Under the pieces are notes generated by a model. The model made no database searches, was not told the origin of the DNA, and saw only the letters and a program-made list of their open reading frames with translations. DNA of 33,500 nucleotides from Prorocentrum cordatum (taxonomy: Eukaryota > Sar > Dinophyceae > Prorocentrales > Prorocentraceae), in assembly GCA_963575745.1 (NCBI GenBank), contig CAUYUJ010008546.1, positions 435,969-469,468 on the forward strand. Direction: 5' to 3'. Both the position numbers and the translations under genes were made by a program. This document shows, piece by piece, positions 18,863-26,731 of this stretch. The stretch's first letter is position 1. The number at the start of each line of letters is the position of its first letter.

Positions 18863-21100
18863 ATGCAGCTCAATCCCTGGCAGCAGCAGCAGCCATGGAG
18901 CGCTGCCGCGCAGGCCGATGCCCAGCGGAAGACACAGGCTGGCGACAGGCTCGCGCAATATCTTCTGGAGATGCACGCGGGGAGTAGGCCAATGGCTGCA
19001 AAGGACCTGTGCACGATATCATGGTTCTGTAAGGAAGGGGGTATCATGGGGGACGTGGCTAAATACGGGCTCAACCCCGATTGCAACACAGGTGGTAATT
19101 TTCAAAAACACTTGGACGCAATATTGCCGCGGAAACCTTCATCTGGATATTATTGGCTAGAAGTGCCAGTGTGGGGTAAGTCGGGGCGGGAGCTTAAGAT
19201 GATTCCCACGTGTCCGATCCACGAGGCGATTCAGGAGGAGGTCGACTGTACGCCAGAGTTGTCGCAGGATGCGATGCGAGCGGATCCTGATACACAGGGG
19301 TGGTACCATATTGTTTCGTGGCACCCTGGCTTGATCAGACTAGGTCGGTCGACCGCTCCCCTGCTGCTGTGCATCTACGCTGACGGGATTAGGTTCACGC
19401 GCTCGGAAAGAGTGGGAAACACTGATTCTTTGCTAGGGTTCTTTATATACACCGTCAAGACGCAGAGGCGTCACCCGATTGCCCTTCTTAAGAAGAGCGA
19501 ATTCTGCAAATGCGGTTGTCGTGGCTGGTGCACTATATATTCAATCATGCTAGCTATTAAGTGGGGCCTGGAGGCCCTGGTGAGAGGTTTTAGGCCACGC
19601 CACAGGCACGCTTATTCAGAGTGGCCCACCCTCGACCCACGACGTCAGAGCGCGGGCGAACCACTGCGCCAAGGGCAAGTAATTTGGATCAAGGGTGATT
19701 TGATCGAGCAGTCCATCACGTTTGGCCTTCGGGGGTTGGGGGGTGGATGGCACCCGTGCTGGTGTTGCAAAACATTCGCCGACAATACGCACGATTATCG
19801 CACAGTTGGTTTACTCCTGGACCTCTGGGGGGACATCGATGACGAGACCGATTACGAGCAGTATTGTCGACAGTGCGAGGTTTCGGTGCTGATCAGGGAC
19901 GAGGCCGATCGAATCAAGGTTCGCCTCCCTCTCATCTCGCTCGCCCCACTCCTACCAAGCCCCCGATCTGCTTTCGCCCCCCACAACCCACTCCTCGCCC
20001 GCCTCGGCCCACTCCTCCCCATCTCTCCCTCGGGGAACACCGTTTCTCATGGTCCCGCCCCCGTTGCCGCTTGCGCGCCCAGTTCCTCCGCCCTCGCTCC
20101 TGTTCAATCAAAGGTCATACGTGATAGCATGATGTATTGGGATCAACGGACGGATCGAGTGCACGGTCGCACCTTGGCCCGCGGGGTGCCCGAATTCGGC
20201 CCCGAAGCTGGGGATCGGTTGGAGCCGTCCCCGAATCTCCCCGACATCGGGGAGTTCTCATCAATCCAGGTGCCGTTCGTGGCCACTTTTTGGAGGACGC
20301 ATTTCTGTGGCCAGGCCGTGGTGGATGCTGTCAACCATCAGAACCCGTTGTTCTCGGATTCGGTTTGCATCTGGCCGTCGATGACATTCGTGCTCGATGT
20401 GTTGCACGTGTTGTACCTGGGTGTCCATGGGCGCATCATTAGTGCGATCATCTGGGCGATCCTTCGCGCCAACCCCTGGGGGGTCAGCGGGCCGTTCGAA
20501 GTTGTCTTTGCTGTCGGACTCGAGCGCCTGCACAGTGATTTAGAGCTTTGGTGCGATGCAAACGGCGTAGGTCAAGATTATAGGGTTAAACGGTTCGAAA
20601 AGTCGATGATTGGAGCGGAACAGTACCCCATAATGAAAACGATGGGTTCAGAGACCAACAGGATGTTGCCGTGTGCCGAGAAGGTGTGTAGACAATATGT
20701 CGGGATCATGCGTAACGGACGCCATCTTCTGGACGCGGTGAGTTCACTACGCCAGCATATGGATATTCTGAGGGATGCGCCCAAGGAGCCGCCCCCTGAG
20801 ACCGTCCAGCAGCTGTTTGATCTAGCTAAGCATCGCAATCTGTCGCTCGGGTTGGCAGGGGTGTCGTATATGCACAAACATCATTTCTGGATCCACATGG
20901 TCCGTGGGATACTTCGGTTTGGAAACCCAATGTTGTACGGCACGTTTGTAGATGAAAGTTTAAACCTAGATGCGGCGGTCGCAACGGCCAGCTCACACGC
21001 CGCCAACTGGGAGGTTCGCACGTTCGAGAAGCTTTCGTTGCACGGGTACCTTGCCAGAGGCCATGCCAGACGATTTTTCGGCACCTCCGCAGCATCGTGA
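18863..21100 (+). CDS. Putative DDE transposase-like protein (Tnp2/CACTA-like layout)
   Basis: ATG 18863 follows an in-frame TGA and opens 745 codons. A first Asp lies in a hydrophobic strand (LLLCIYADGIRFT, D174). A Cys cluster (FCKCGCRGWC) follows. Then comes VIWIKGDLIEQSITFGLRG (D279) with PCWCC about 20 residues on, and finally LDVLHVLYLGVHGRIISAII (Asp near 512). The order Asp strand, Trp-x-x-x-Asp followed by a Gly-rich turn and a Cys pair, then Asp-x-x-His-x-x-x-LG resembles Tnp2-type transposases of CACTA elements. The third catalytic acid cannot be assigned. A C/T- and Pro-rich stretch of 195 bases (19919-20113) is probably an in-frame intron (AAG|GT...AAAG|GTC). A 3' exon at 21184-21349 (donor 21097, acceptor CCCTCTCAG) is possible. 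No terminal inverted repeats were found. Confidence 0.55.
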   Translation: MQLNPWQQQQPWSAAAQADAQRKTQAGDRLAQYLLEMHAGSRPMAAKDLCTISWFCKEGGIMGDVAKYGLNPDCNTGGNFQKHLDAILPRKPSSGYYWLEVPVWGKSGRELKMIPTCPIHEAIQEEVDCTPELSQDAMRADPDTQGWYHIVSWHPGLIRLGRSTAPLLLCIYADGIRFTRSERVGNTDSLLGFFIYTVKTQRRHPIALLKKSEFCKCGCRGWCTIYSIMLAIKWGLEALVRGFRPRHRHAYSEWPTLDPRRQSAGEPLRQGQVIWIKGDLIEQSITFGLRGLGGGWHPCWCCKTFADNTHDYRTVGLLLDLWGDIDDETDYEQYCRQCEVSVLIRDEADRIKVRLPLISLAPLLPSPRSAFAPHNPLLARLGPLLPISPSGNTVSHGPAPVAACAPSSSALAPVQSKVIRDSMMYWDQRTDRVHGRTLARGVPEFGPEAGDRLEPSPNLPDIGEFSSIQVPFVATFWRTHFCGQAVVDAVNHQNPLFSDSVCIWPSMTFVLDVLHVLYLGVHGRIISAIIWAILRANPWGVSGPFEVVFAVGLERLHSDLELWCDANGVGQDYRVKRFEKSMIGAEQYPIMKTMGSETNRMLPCAEKVCRQYVGIMRNGRHLLDAVSSLRQHMDILRDAPKEPPPETVQQLFDLAKHRNLSLGLAGVSYMHKHHFWIHMVRGILRFGNPMLYGTFVDESLNLDAAVATASSHAANWEVRTFEKLSLHGYLARGHARRFFGTSAAS
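19919..20113 (+). other. Probable 195-base in-frame intron
   Basis: Begins GTTCGCCTCCCTCTC and ends TTCAATCAAAG. It is C/T-rich, has no stop codon and is a multiple of three. TCAAGGT at the donor and TCAAAGGT at the acceptor form a near-direct repeat. If retained it adds 65 Pro/Leu/Ala-rich residues between two conserved-looking blocks. Confidence 0.5.
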
Positions 21101-21577
21101 TGCGGTGGTATTTCACGTGCACGCCTCCCCGACCTCGACCGTTAATTTCCTCCGCCCGCATGTGCGCGCTCTCTCCCTCTCAGGGGTCGCGACGGGCGGC
21201 GGTCGCCGACCCTGTTCCTGTCGAGACACGCTGGTGCACTGGAAAGCGCCACTTCGTCAAAAAGACCTGGTGCATCACCCCGTGCGTCAGCAACCCCTCA
21301 CCGTGAAACAGTCCAGACAGTGGTGCGTGGTTGCTGGCAGGGGCCGTGACAACTCGATGACTTGTTATAGGATTTCGTGACATGGGTTGGGTTCAGGGCT
21401 GTGGGGTCAACGCCTGAATGCTTTGGTCGCCCATCGCCGCCCCGCGCCCCGTGCCCCAAGATCCTCGCCCCCCCCCCCTCTCCGTAGCAGTTTTGGCCTT
21501 GTCGAGTAAGCCAAGCTTTTCTTGCGATTTGAGTTGCGCCGATGCCGTCAGAGGTGTCGGCATAACTTCAGCCAGAA
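21101..21577. other. Spacer, possible extra 3' exon
   Basis: Contains a strong acceptor-like tract (CTCTCTCCCTCTCAG ending 21183). After it, 54 codons stay open to TGA 21347-21349, including SSKRPGASPRASATP. This may be an alternative C-terminus of the transposase-like gene. Otherwise nothing is recognised. Confidence 0.3.
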
Positions 21578-22544
21578 ATGGCGCGCCTCCTCGCCCGACC
21601 ACCGTCGCCCGACCAGCCAGAGATGGAGCACACCATGTGGGAACACTACGGCGTCACCAGGTGCTACGAGCCGAGGGGGCCTGGCGATTCTCAAGCAGGC
21701 GACGGCGATGCTCAACCATGTGACAGCGATGACAGCTTCCTTCCCGACAGCGAGGACGACAGCTTCTTTGCCGACAGCGACGACGGCCCTCTTCCCGACG
21801 GCGCCCGCATGGAGGCGGACGGACCAGATGTCGATGAGGAGACGCGCGGCGACACGATGGACGTGGAGACGCACGTGACAGGTGCTGCGCAGAATGGACG
21901 GGCACCGACTGAGAAGCACGTGGCAAGTGCGGCGCAGAGTGGAGGGGCACCCACTAAGCGGCCCAGGTGGACGCGGCTCGCCGCGAAGTCCGAGTGCAAC
22001 GACGGCGATGACATCCCGCATACGGTCATCGATGAGCTCGTCACGGAGTCCGAGTACGACAAGGTCTGCGGCATCAAGACCATCAAGATCACCAATGCGG
22101 AGTCCGAGTCCGAGCAGGATGGCGACTTCGAGGCGCCTGGCGCCGACGTGGGCGACCCCGTCGAGGAGTCGGTGTTCGTCGGCGCCGCCGTTGTAGTTGG
22201 CGGAGGTAGGCGAGGCGCGAAAACCATAACGGCCTCGCCCGACCAGAAACAAAACGCGGCCTCACCCAGGCCTGGAAAAAAAAAACAACACACACCGAAC
22301 TACGGTGGAGAGGGCTCCAGGGCGAGGCCGATTTGGCATGCTGCCTGGGCGAGACGCCTCGCCCTCCTCCGCCCCCCCAACCCCACCACCTGTTGATGAG
22401 CCGCTGCCCCCACCACCGACGCCGTCAAGTTCGTCGTCTGGGGGGGGTTCGATCACGTGGATCGTGCGGTGCTCGCAGTGCGGCTTCGAGGGCGTCCTAG
22501 ACCCCGTTTGTCGCACGTGCGCGCAGTGTGGCTGGGGGAATTGA
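21578..22544 (+). CDS. Acidic protein with C-terminal zinc ribbon, one frameshift
   Basis: ATG 21578 has an in-frame TAA five codons upstream. The protein is acidic, with a run of DDSF/DSEDD/DSDDG units (residues about 50-68), two imperfect repeats (VTGAAQNGRAPTEK and VASAAQSGGAPTKR), KRPRWTRLAAKSE and further Glu/Asp patches. At 22276-22285 there is a run of ten As. With nine, the frame continues through a Pro-rich linker into WIVRCSQCGFEGVLDPVC and RTCAQCGWGN, stop at 22544. As given, the frame instead ends at 22396 after an Arg/Pro tail of poor quality. The Cys pattern (CxxCG...CxxCxxCG) is that of a small zinc ribbon. It could bind nucleic acid or protein; the family is not recognised. 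It is an immediate neighbour of the transposase-like gene, so it may belong to the same element. Confidence 0.6.
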
Positions 22545-23027
22545 GGGCAGCCGAGCCGACGGACTGTAGTTTAGTGGTGAGGGGAGGCGGTCATCTATTG
22601 GCTAACGCGTTGCCATCCGACTTGGTGGCTGAGTTTCCGTCGAGACTAGCTGGCGCGCTGGAAGGGGGTCACACAGTAATGCATCATTCAGTTATCGGCA
22701 AGTCCAGCATCGGTACCCCATGTCCTGGTAGTCATGCGTCAACCCAGACAGGGGCCTTGATAATCAGTTGATTTTCCATTGAGTTTTGTTGATTTTCAAT
22801 GAGTTCTGTTGCGAGGATGCCTCAGGCGAACGTGGTAGGGGCACCTCCGAGGTCAGCGTTGTGAGGTTATCTCAGGTGAACGTGGCCTGACCGCCTTAGC
22901 TCGCGGTAGCCCCTCCCCCAGACGGCAGATCAGCGGTGTCCCGTCAGAGGTGGTGCAATGGACGGTCCAGCATACCGCAATTGCAGTTGGCGCAGGCCTG
23001 TCCCGTCCTCACCACTCCGGGCGTACT
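22545..23027. repeat. Spacer with ATTGATTTTC words and 25-bp repeats
   Basis: Two family words (TTGATTTTCCATTGAG and TTGATTTTCAATGAG) lie at about 22768-22805. Two related 25-base units ending CAGGCGAACGTGG or CAGGTGAACGTGG lie at 22811-22835 and 22862-22886. No gene is supported. Confidence 0.8.
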
Positions 23028-23044
23028 TAGCCATTTTGGCTCAA
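23028..23044 (+). promoter_or_regulatory. Relict dinoflagellate spliced leader
   Basis: TAGCCATTTTGGCTCAA is an exact 17-base match to the leader, starting at its internal TAG, which can itself act as acceptor. A pyrimidine-rich stretch lies upstream. The coding start follows 59 bases later. Confidence 0.88.
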
Positions 23045-23047
23045 ACC

Positions 23048-23113
23048 ATGTTCGCATCGTTGGGCTGGCATTCGCCCCACGTGGCACAGCGCGCGCCCCA
23101 TCGATGGCGGTGA
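23048..23113 (+). promoter_or_regulatory. Short upstream ORF overlapping the main start
   Basis: The first ATG after the relict leader opens 21 codons (MFASLGWHSPHVAQRAPHRW...) in another frame and stops at TGA 23111-23113, so it spans the main ATG at 23104. If translated it would reduce initiation of the main protein. Confidence 0.4.
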
Positions 23114-23937
23114 AGAAGAGGCCGTCATCACGAACGCCAGCAAGTGATGACGATTCAGAACCATTACTTCGACGGCGGCCTGCAGCTGCACCACCAGCTG
23201 AGGCAGCAGCAGCGAGGTCATCTGCGGCGTCATCGATGCCATCAACGGCGGCGGCGGCGCATGATGTGCAGAGCCTGGCGGCGCCGCCTGGTGTTCCAGT
23301 AGAGTTCATTGCGCGCGTGACCTCGGCAGCTGCGCGGGGAGACCAAGTGGAACATCCATCGGCATACATGACATCCAGCATTGGCATCGGTATAGGACTT
23401 GAGCTATCTGGGCACGATCACGTGCAGCGTACCCGCGACACGCTCGAGTACTTCTCTGGCTGGGGGACGTACGCGTACTGGGCGCGCCAGGCGGGCCTCA
23501 GCTACGACGCCTACGCCTGCAACGACATGGGCGACTTCGCGACTGCCCCAAGCATCGCTTACGCCGTGTACGTGGCGCAGTCGGTCGTGCAGAATGGCAC
23601 CGTGCTGATCAGCGGGCCCCGCGAGGTAACGTCCATGCGTGCCTACTCAGTTGCAACGCTCATGTGCACCACACACGTGAGAGGTGCGTTCTACGTCGTG
23701 CTGGCCACCAAGAAGCTGCTTCAGAACACCCAGGTGGCCGAGGCGATCGTGGCGACGAAGGGCAGCATCATCACCACGAAGTTCCGCGTGGTGGCGACGG
23801 CGCTGGTGACGAACATGCCCGTCGAGTGCGTGGCGCACCTCGACATCCAGGGCGGCGAGGACGGCGCAGAAGCTGCCGCGCGGCAGGAGGACGCCTCAAG
23901 CGAAACGCATTCCTACACGCCCATACCAACTAAGTAA
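23104..23937 (+). CDS. Methyltransferase-like hypothetical protein
   Basis: The start at 23104 (MAVKKRPSSRTPASDDDSEP) is chosen because the longer open frame from 22936 runs through the relict leader, which must be 5' UTR. It encodes 277 residues. Residues 1-65 are basic then Ala-rich, with KKRP and LLRRRPAAAP. From about residue 112 it reads TLEYFSGWGTYAYWARQAGL and YACNDMGDFATAPSIAYAVY. The FSGWG motif (residues 117-121) after a strand, with an acidic residue downstream, resembles motif I of SAM-dependent methyltransferases (FxGxG). Where a PPC catalytic motif would be expected, the protein has ISGPREV, so cytosine methylation is unlikely. The rest has two hydrophobic helices and a Ser/Thr-rich tail. 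It is intact, with no frameshift. The methyltransferase fold is an inference from motif layout only. Confidence 0.65.
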   Translation: MAVKKRPSSRTPASDDDSEPLLRRRPAAAPPAEAAAARSSAASSMPSTAAAAHDVQSLAAPPGVPVEFIARVTSAAARGDQVEHPSAYMTSSIGIGIGLELSGHDHVQRTRDTLEYFSGWGTYAYWARQAGLSYDAYACNDMGDFATAPSIAYAVYVAQSVVQNGTVLISGPREVTSMRAYSVATLMCTTHVRGAFYVVLATKKLLQNTQVAEAIVATKGSIITTKFRVVATALVTNMPVECVAHLDIQGGEDGAEAAARQEDASSETHSYTPIPTK

Positions 23938-24088
23938 ATGAGGATTGGGAGGGATGAATGATGTAGGAGGGGTGGTTGATAGGGTGGTAGGTGAGGAGGT
24001 TAAGGTGCAGTGGATGACTGATGCGATGGGGTCGGCCGCCGTGGATCGAAATGTCGCCGAGCCCGTCGTCGTCGTCGTCGTCGTCGTA

Positions 24089-24142
<54 letters not shown>

Positions 24143-24243
24143 CGCCGTCCGTCGCCCGTCGCCCGACGTCCGCCGTAAATCGCGCGTCGTGTCAGTTCGG
24201 GGTGACGGGCCGCATTAAAAGTTACGGGGTGGGCGACATACAA
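23938..24243. repeat. Spacer with GTC array
   Basis: A GTC run with one GTA (about 24064-24139) is followed by CCCGTCGCCCG-type words. The long poly-Val frame is an artefact of the repeat. No gene is supported. Confidence 0.85.
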
Positions 24244-24393
24244 CTCAAAGGAAATCAACGAAACTCAATAGCAACTCAATGATTTGTCGAGGCGGCCGCC
24301 GCGCTGGCGCATCGGCTCGCGATACGTCGCGGGCGCGGCAGCCGCATCGACCGATCATTGAGTTGCTATTGAGTTCCGTTGATTTCGTTTGAG
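24244..24393. mobile_element. 150-bp element with 39-nt terminal inverted repeats
   Basis: The left arm 24244-24282 and right arm 24355-24393 are reverse complements with two mismatches. They are built of family words (GAAATCAACG, AACTCAATAGCAACTCAATGA). The 72-base interior is GC-rich and unlike the arms. No transposase is encoded, so this is a non-autonomous, MITE- or introner-like unit. It lies 31 bases upstream of a candidate exon. Confidence 0.8.
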
Positions 24394-24424
24394 CTCAACT
24401 TCCTACCCATCCCCCCTCTCCCAG

Positions 24425-24532
24425 GAGTTCGGCGACGCGTTCGCCTCGGCGCTGTGCGACAGCGCGCTCCTCGCGCTGGGGCGCGCTGCGCGCGCTGGGC
24501 CGCGGCCCGACTCCCGCGCGCGGGCCCAGCCT
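24425..24532 (+). CDS. Candidate internal exon, 36 codons
   Basis: Preceded by CCCCCCTCTCCCAG and followed by GTGCCT, phase 0 at both ends. It reads EFGDAFASALCDSALLALGR and then an Arg/Ala/Pro-rich end. The same donor hexamer GTGCCT follows the exon at 11521-11658. No partner exons can be assigned with confidence: a segment at about 24760-24865 (reading DFSLPRLDPEFWSERMPGQV) looks coding, but its splice sites are unclear. This may be a remnant. Confidence 0.35.
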
Positions 24533-24566
24533 GTGCCTGATTGAACGTCTCCCCTCGCCTCGCCCT

Positions 24567-24568
<2 letters not shown>

Positions 24569-24598
<30 letters not shown>

Positions 24599-24691
24599 TC
24601 CGTCGTCGTCGTCGTCTTCGTCGTCGTCGTCGTTGTCGTCTTCGTCGTCGTCGTAGACGTCGTCGGCGCAGTCGTTGCAGTCGTCATCGCA

Positions 24692-24734
<43 letters not shown>

Positions 24735-25180
24735 AGGGTCGAGGGTCTTTAATGTTTCTGGGGCGCATTTGGTCCCGCGGGGGACTTCTCGTTGCCGCGG
24801 CTGGATCCAGAATTCTGGTCGGAACGCATGCCAGGACAAGTCTGGGGGCCAATGTTTCGTCGGAGGGACGGCCGTCGACGACGACGACGTCGACGTCGCC
24901 GACGAGGGGGCAGGGGGAGGAGGCGGAGGGCGAGGGGGAGGAGGATGAGGGCGAGCGTGATAATGATGACGATAACGATGTTGATGCTGCTGGTGATGGA
25001 GATGACGATGATGATAACGCTGATGATGACGATGCGGATGATGATGATGCTGCTGCTGATGATGATGCGGAGGAGGGGGATGAGGGGTAGGAGGGCGATG
25101 ATGAGGAGGAGGATGAGGAGGACGACGACGAGGAGGAGGGGGGGGAGGAGGAGGAGGAGACGACTTACTACTCGCCGCCA
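24569..25180. repeat. CGT, GAT and GGA arrays
   Basis: CGT/GTC runs occupy 24569-24734, GAT-rich sequence 24957-25078 and GGA-rich sequence to 25160. Between them a roughly 100-base segment (24760-24865) has coding character in one frame but no clear borders. Confidence 0.8.
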
Positions 25181-25183
25181 TCT

Positions 25184-25707
25184 CAAGGCTCAGGCTGAGG
25201 CTGAGGCTGAGGCAGGCTCAGGCTGAGGCAGGCTGAGGGTGAGGCTGGGGCTGCAGGCCGACTGAGGCTGAGGCTGAAGCAGGCTGAGGCTGAGGCTGAG
25301 GCTGATGCAGGCTGAGGCTGAGGCTGAGGCTGAGGCAGGCTGATGCTGAGGCAGGCTGAGACTGAGGCTGAGGCTGATGCAGGCTGAGGCTGAGACATGT
25401 TGAGGCTGAGGCAGGCTGAGGCTGAGGCCGAGGCCGAGGCCGACGGCAGACTGAGGCTGAAGCAGGCTGAGGCTGAGGCAGAGGCAGGCAGAGGCTGACG
25501 CTGAGGCAGGCTGATGCTGAGGCAGGCTGATGCTGATCCTGATGCAAGGTGAGGCTGAGGCAAGCTGAGGCTGAGGCCGCGGCTGAAGGCAGACTGATGT
25601 TGAGGCTGAATTCTAAGCAGGCTGAGGCTGAGGCTGAGGCAGGCTGGGGCTGAGGCAGGATGGGGCTGATGCTGAGGCAGGCTGAGGCTGAGGCTGTGAC
25701 TGCGACT
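25184..25707. repeat. GAGGCT hexanucleotide satellite
   Basis: About 520 bases of GAGGCT/GAGGCAGGCT units with scattered changes. Both strands give long open frames (Ser-Ala-Ser-Ala type), which are artefacts. Confidence 0.95.
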
Positions 25708-26118
25708 GCCGTTGCCACTGCGACTCCCATCGCGAATGCGACTACGATTGCGAGAACAGCAGAATTCTACAACACGGTTCTCATCTGAATCTTAAGGGGA
25801 ATGCTTCCAAATATGATCATACAAATCGTTGTTGAGTTGCTTTGCCATGATCATTCATTGGTAACGGAACAATAACGTGCGGAATGGGTAGCGACGCAAG
25901 ACGAATATGAATAACCTACAAGCAACATATCTTAATACCTTATAGTTCATGAACCTGCGACCGACGCGCGTGCTGAAATAATGCTTGCGGACCTTAGAAC
26001 AAAGCGCGTGCCATTTTATATGTAACCTATCATAATATGTTGCCTATGTAAGATACAAAAAACATTCATCCTCTAATTGTTCGCAAGATGGCACGCTACG
26101 CACGCATGCCATATTAGG
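25708..26118. other. AT-richer spacer
   Basis: Noticeably lower GC than its surroundings, with words such as TTATATGTAACC and CATAATATG. No gene, tRNA or repeat array is seen. Confidence 0.6.
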
Positions 26119-26127
26119 GCTCGCGCA

Positions 26128-26731
26128 ACCCTCTGGGTGAGTAAGCCAGGAGTGCTTCATAAGGTCATTGAGCAGTATCGGTGGGACTACGACCGCGGCA
26201 CCAAGGTGCGGATTCCGAACGTGTTCAAGCTGAAGGTGAAGTTCGGTGCCTCCTCGCTGGGCATGGAACAGATAGTTAATTGACGGCTTAGACCACCCGT
26301 TGCGCCGCGCTTCGGGTCTCTCCGTCGCCGGCCAGCCTGCGCTTCAGGACGGGGCCGCCCAGCCGCCGAGGCGGCTCCTCTACAACGAGAGGGCCGAGGA
26401 AGAGCGCCAGTGGAAGGGTGGCGGCAAGGGGCGGGCCCAGGGGCAGGCCAAAGGCGCAAAGGGCGGCAAGGGCGGCAAGGGAGCCCAGGGGGTGCTTCAG
26501 GGCCGAGGTGGCGGCGGCGGCAAAGGCAAGGGCAAGGGCAAGAAGGGGGAGAAAGGCAGGGCGGCCGCCAAGGCAGCTGCGGCACCTGGGGGGGCAGCCC
26601 CGGCGGCGGGTGCAGCCCCGGCGGCGGGTGTAGCACCCGGGGCAGCGGGCGGAGCGGACGCGGGCGGGGCGGGTGGAGCAGGCGGCGGGGCCGCCGCGGC
26701 CGGCAATGCCGGCGACGCGATGGCTGACTAA
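26128..26731 (+). pseudogene. Truncated Gly/Lys/Ala-rich protein, one frameshift
   Basis: The first part (from about 26128, reading KPGVLHKVIEQYRWDYDRGT and KVRIPNVFKLKVKFGASSLG) stops at TGA 26281. Removing one T near 26278 would continue it as DGLDHPLRRASGLSVAGQPA into LLYNERAEEERQWKGGGKGR, then a Gly-Lys-rich and Ala-Pro-rich tail, stop TAA at 26729. The upstream part lacks a convincing start, and the sequence just before is AT-rich spacer, so the 5' end seems lost, as in a truncated retrocopy. The tail composition recalls that of the 3662-5911 gene (GKGGGKGAAKAK), though the domains differ. No family is recognised. Confidence 0.45.

Noticed and set aside
21568-21585. Leader-like sequence on the minus strand (CCATTTCTGGCTGAAG)
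   Set aside because: It has an insertion and a substitution, points away from the plus-strand gene, and no minus-strand gene follows.
22936-23103. N-terminal extension of the methyltransferase-like ORF
   Set aside because: The extension translates the leader relict, which marks 5' UTR.
24064-24139. CRISPR-like regular repeat
   Set aside because: It is a plain trinucleotide array without spacers; the other arrays in the window are likewise simple repeats.
25183-25730. Ser-Ala-Cys-Leu repeat proteins on the minus strand
   Set aside because: They are products of the GAGGCT satellite, open in more than one frame.
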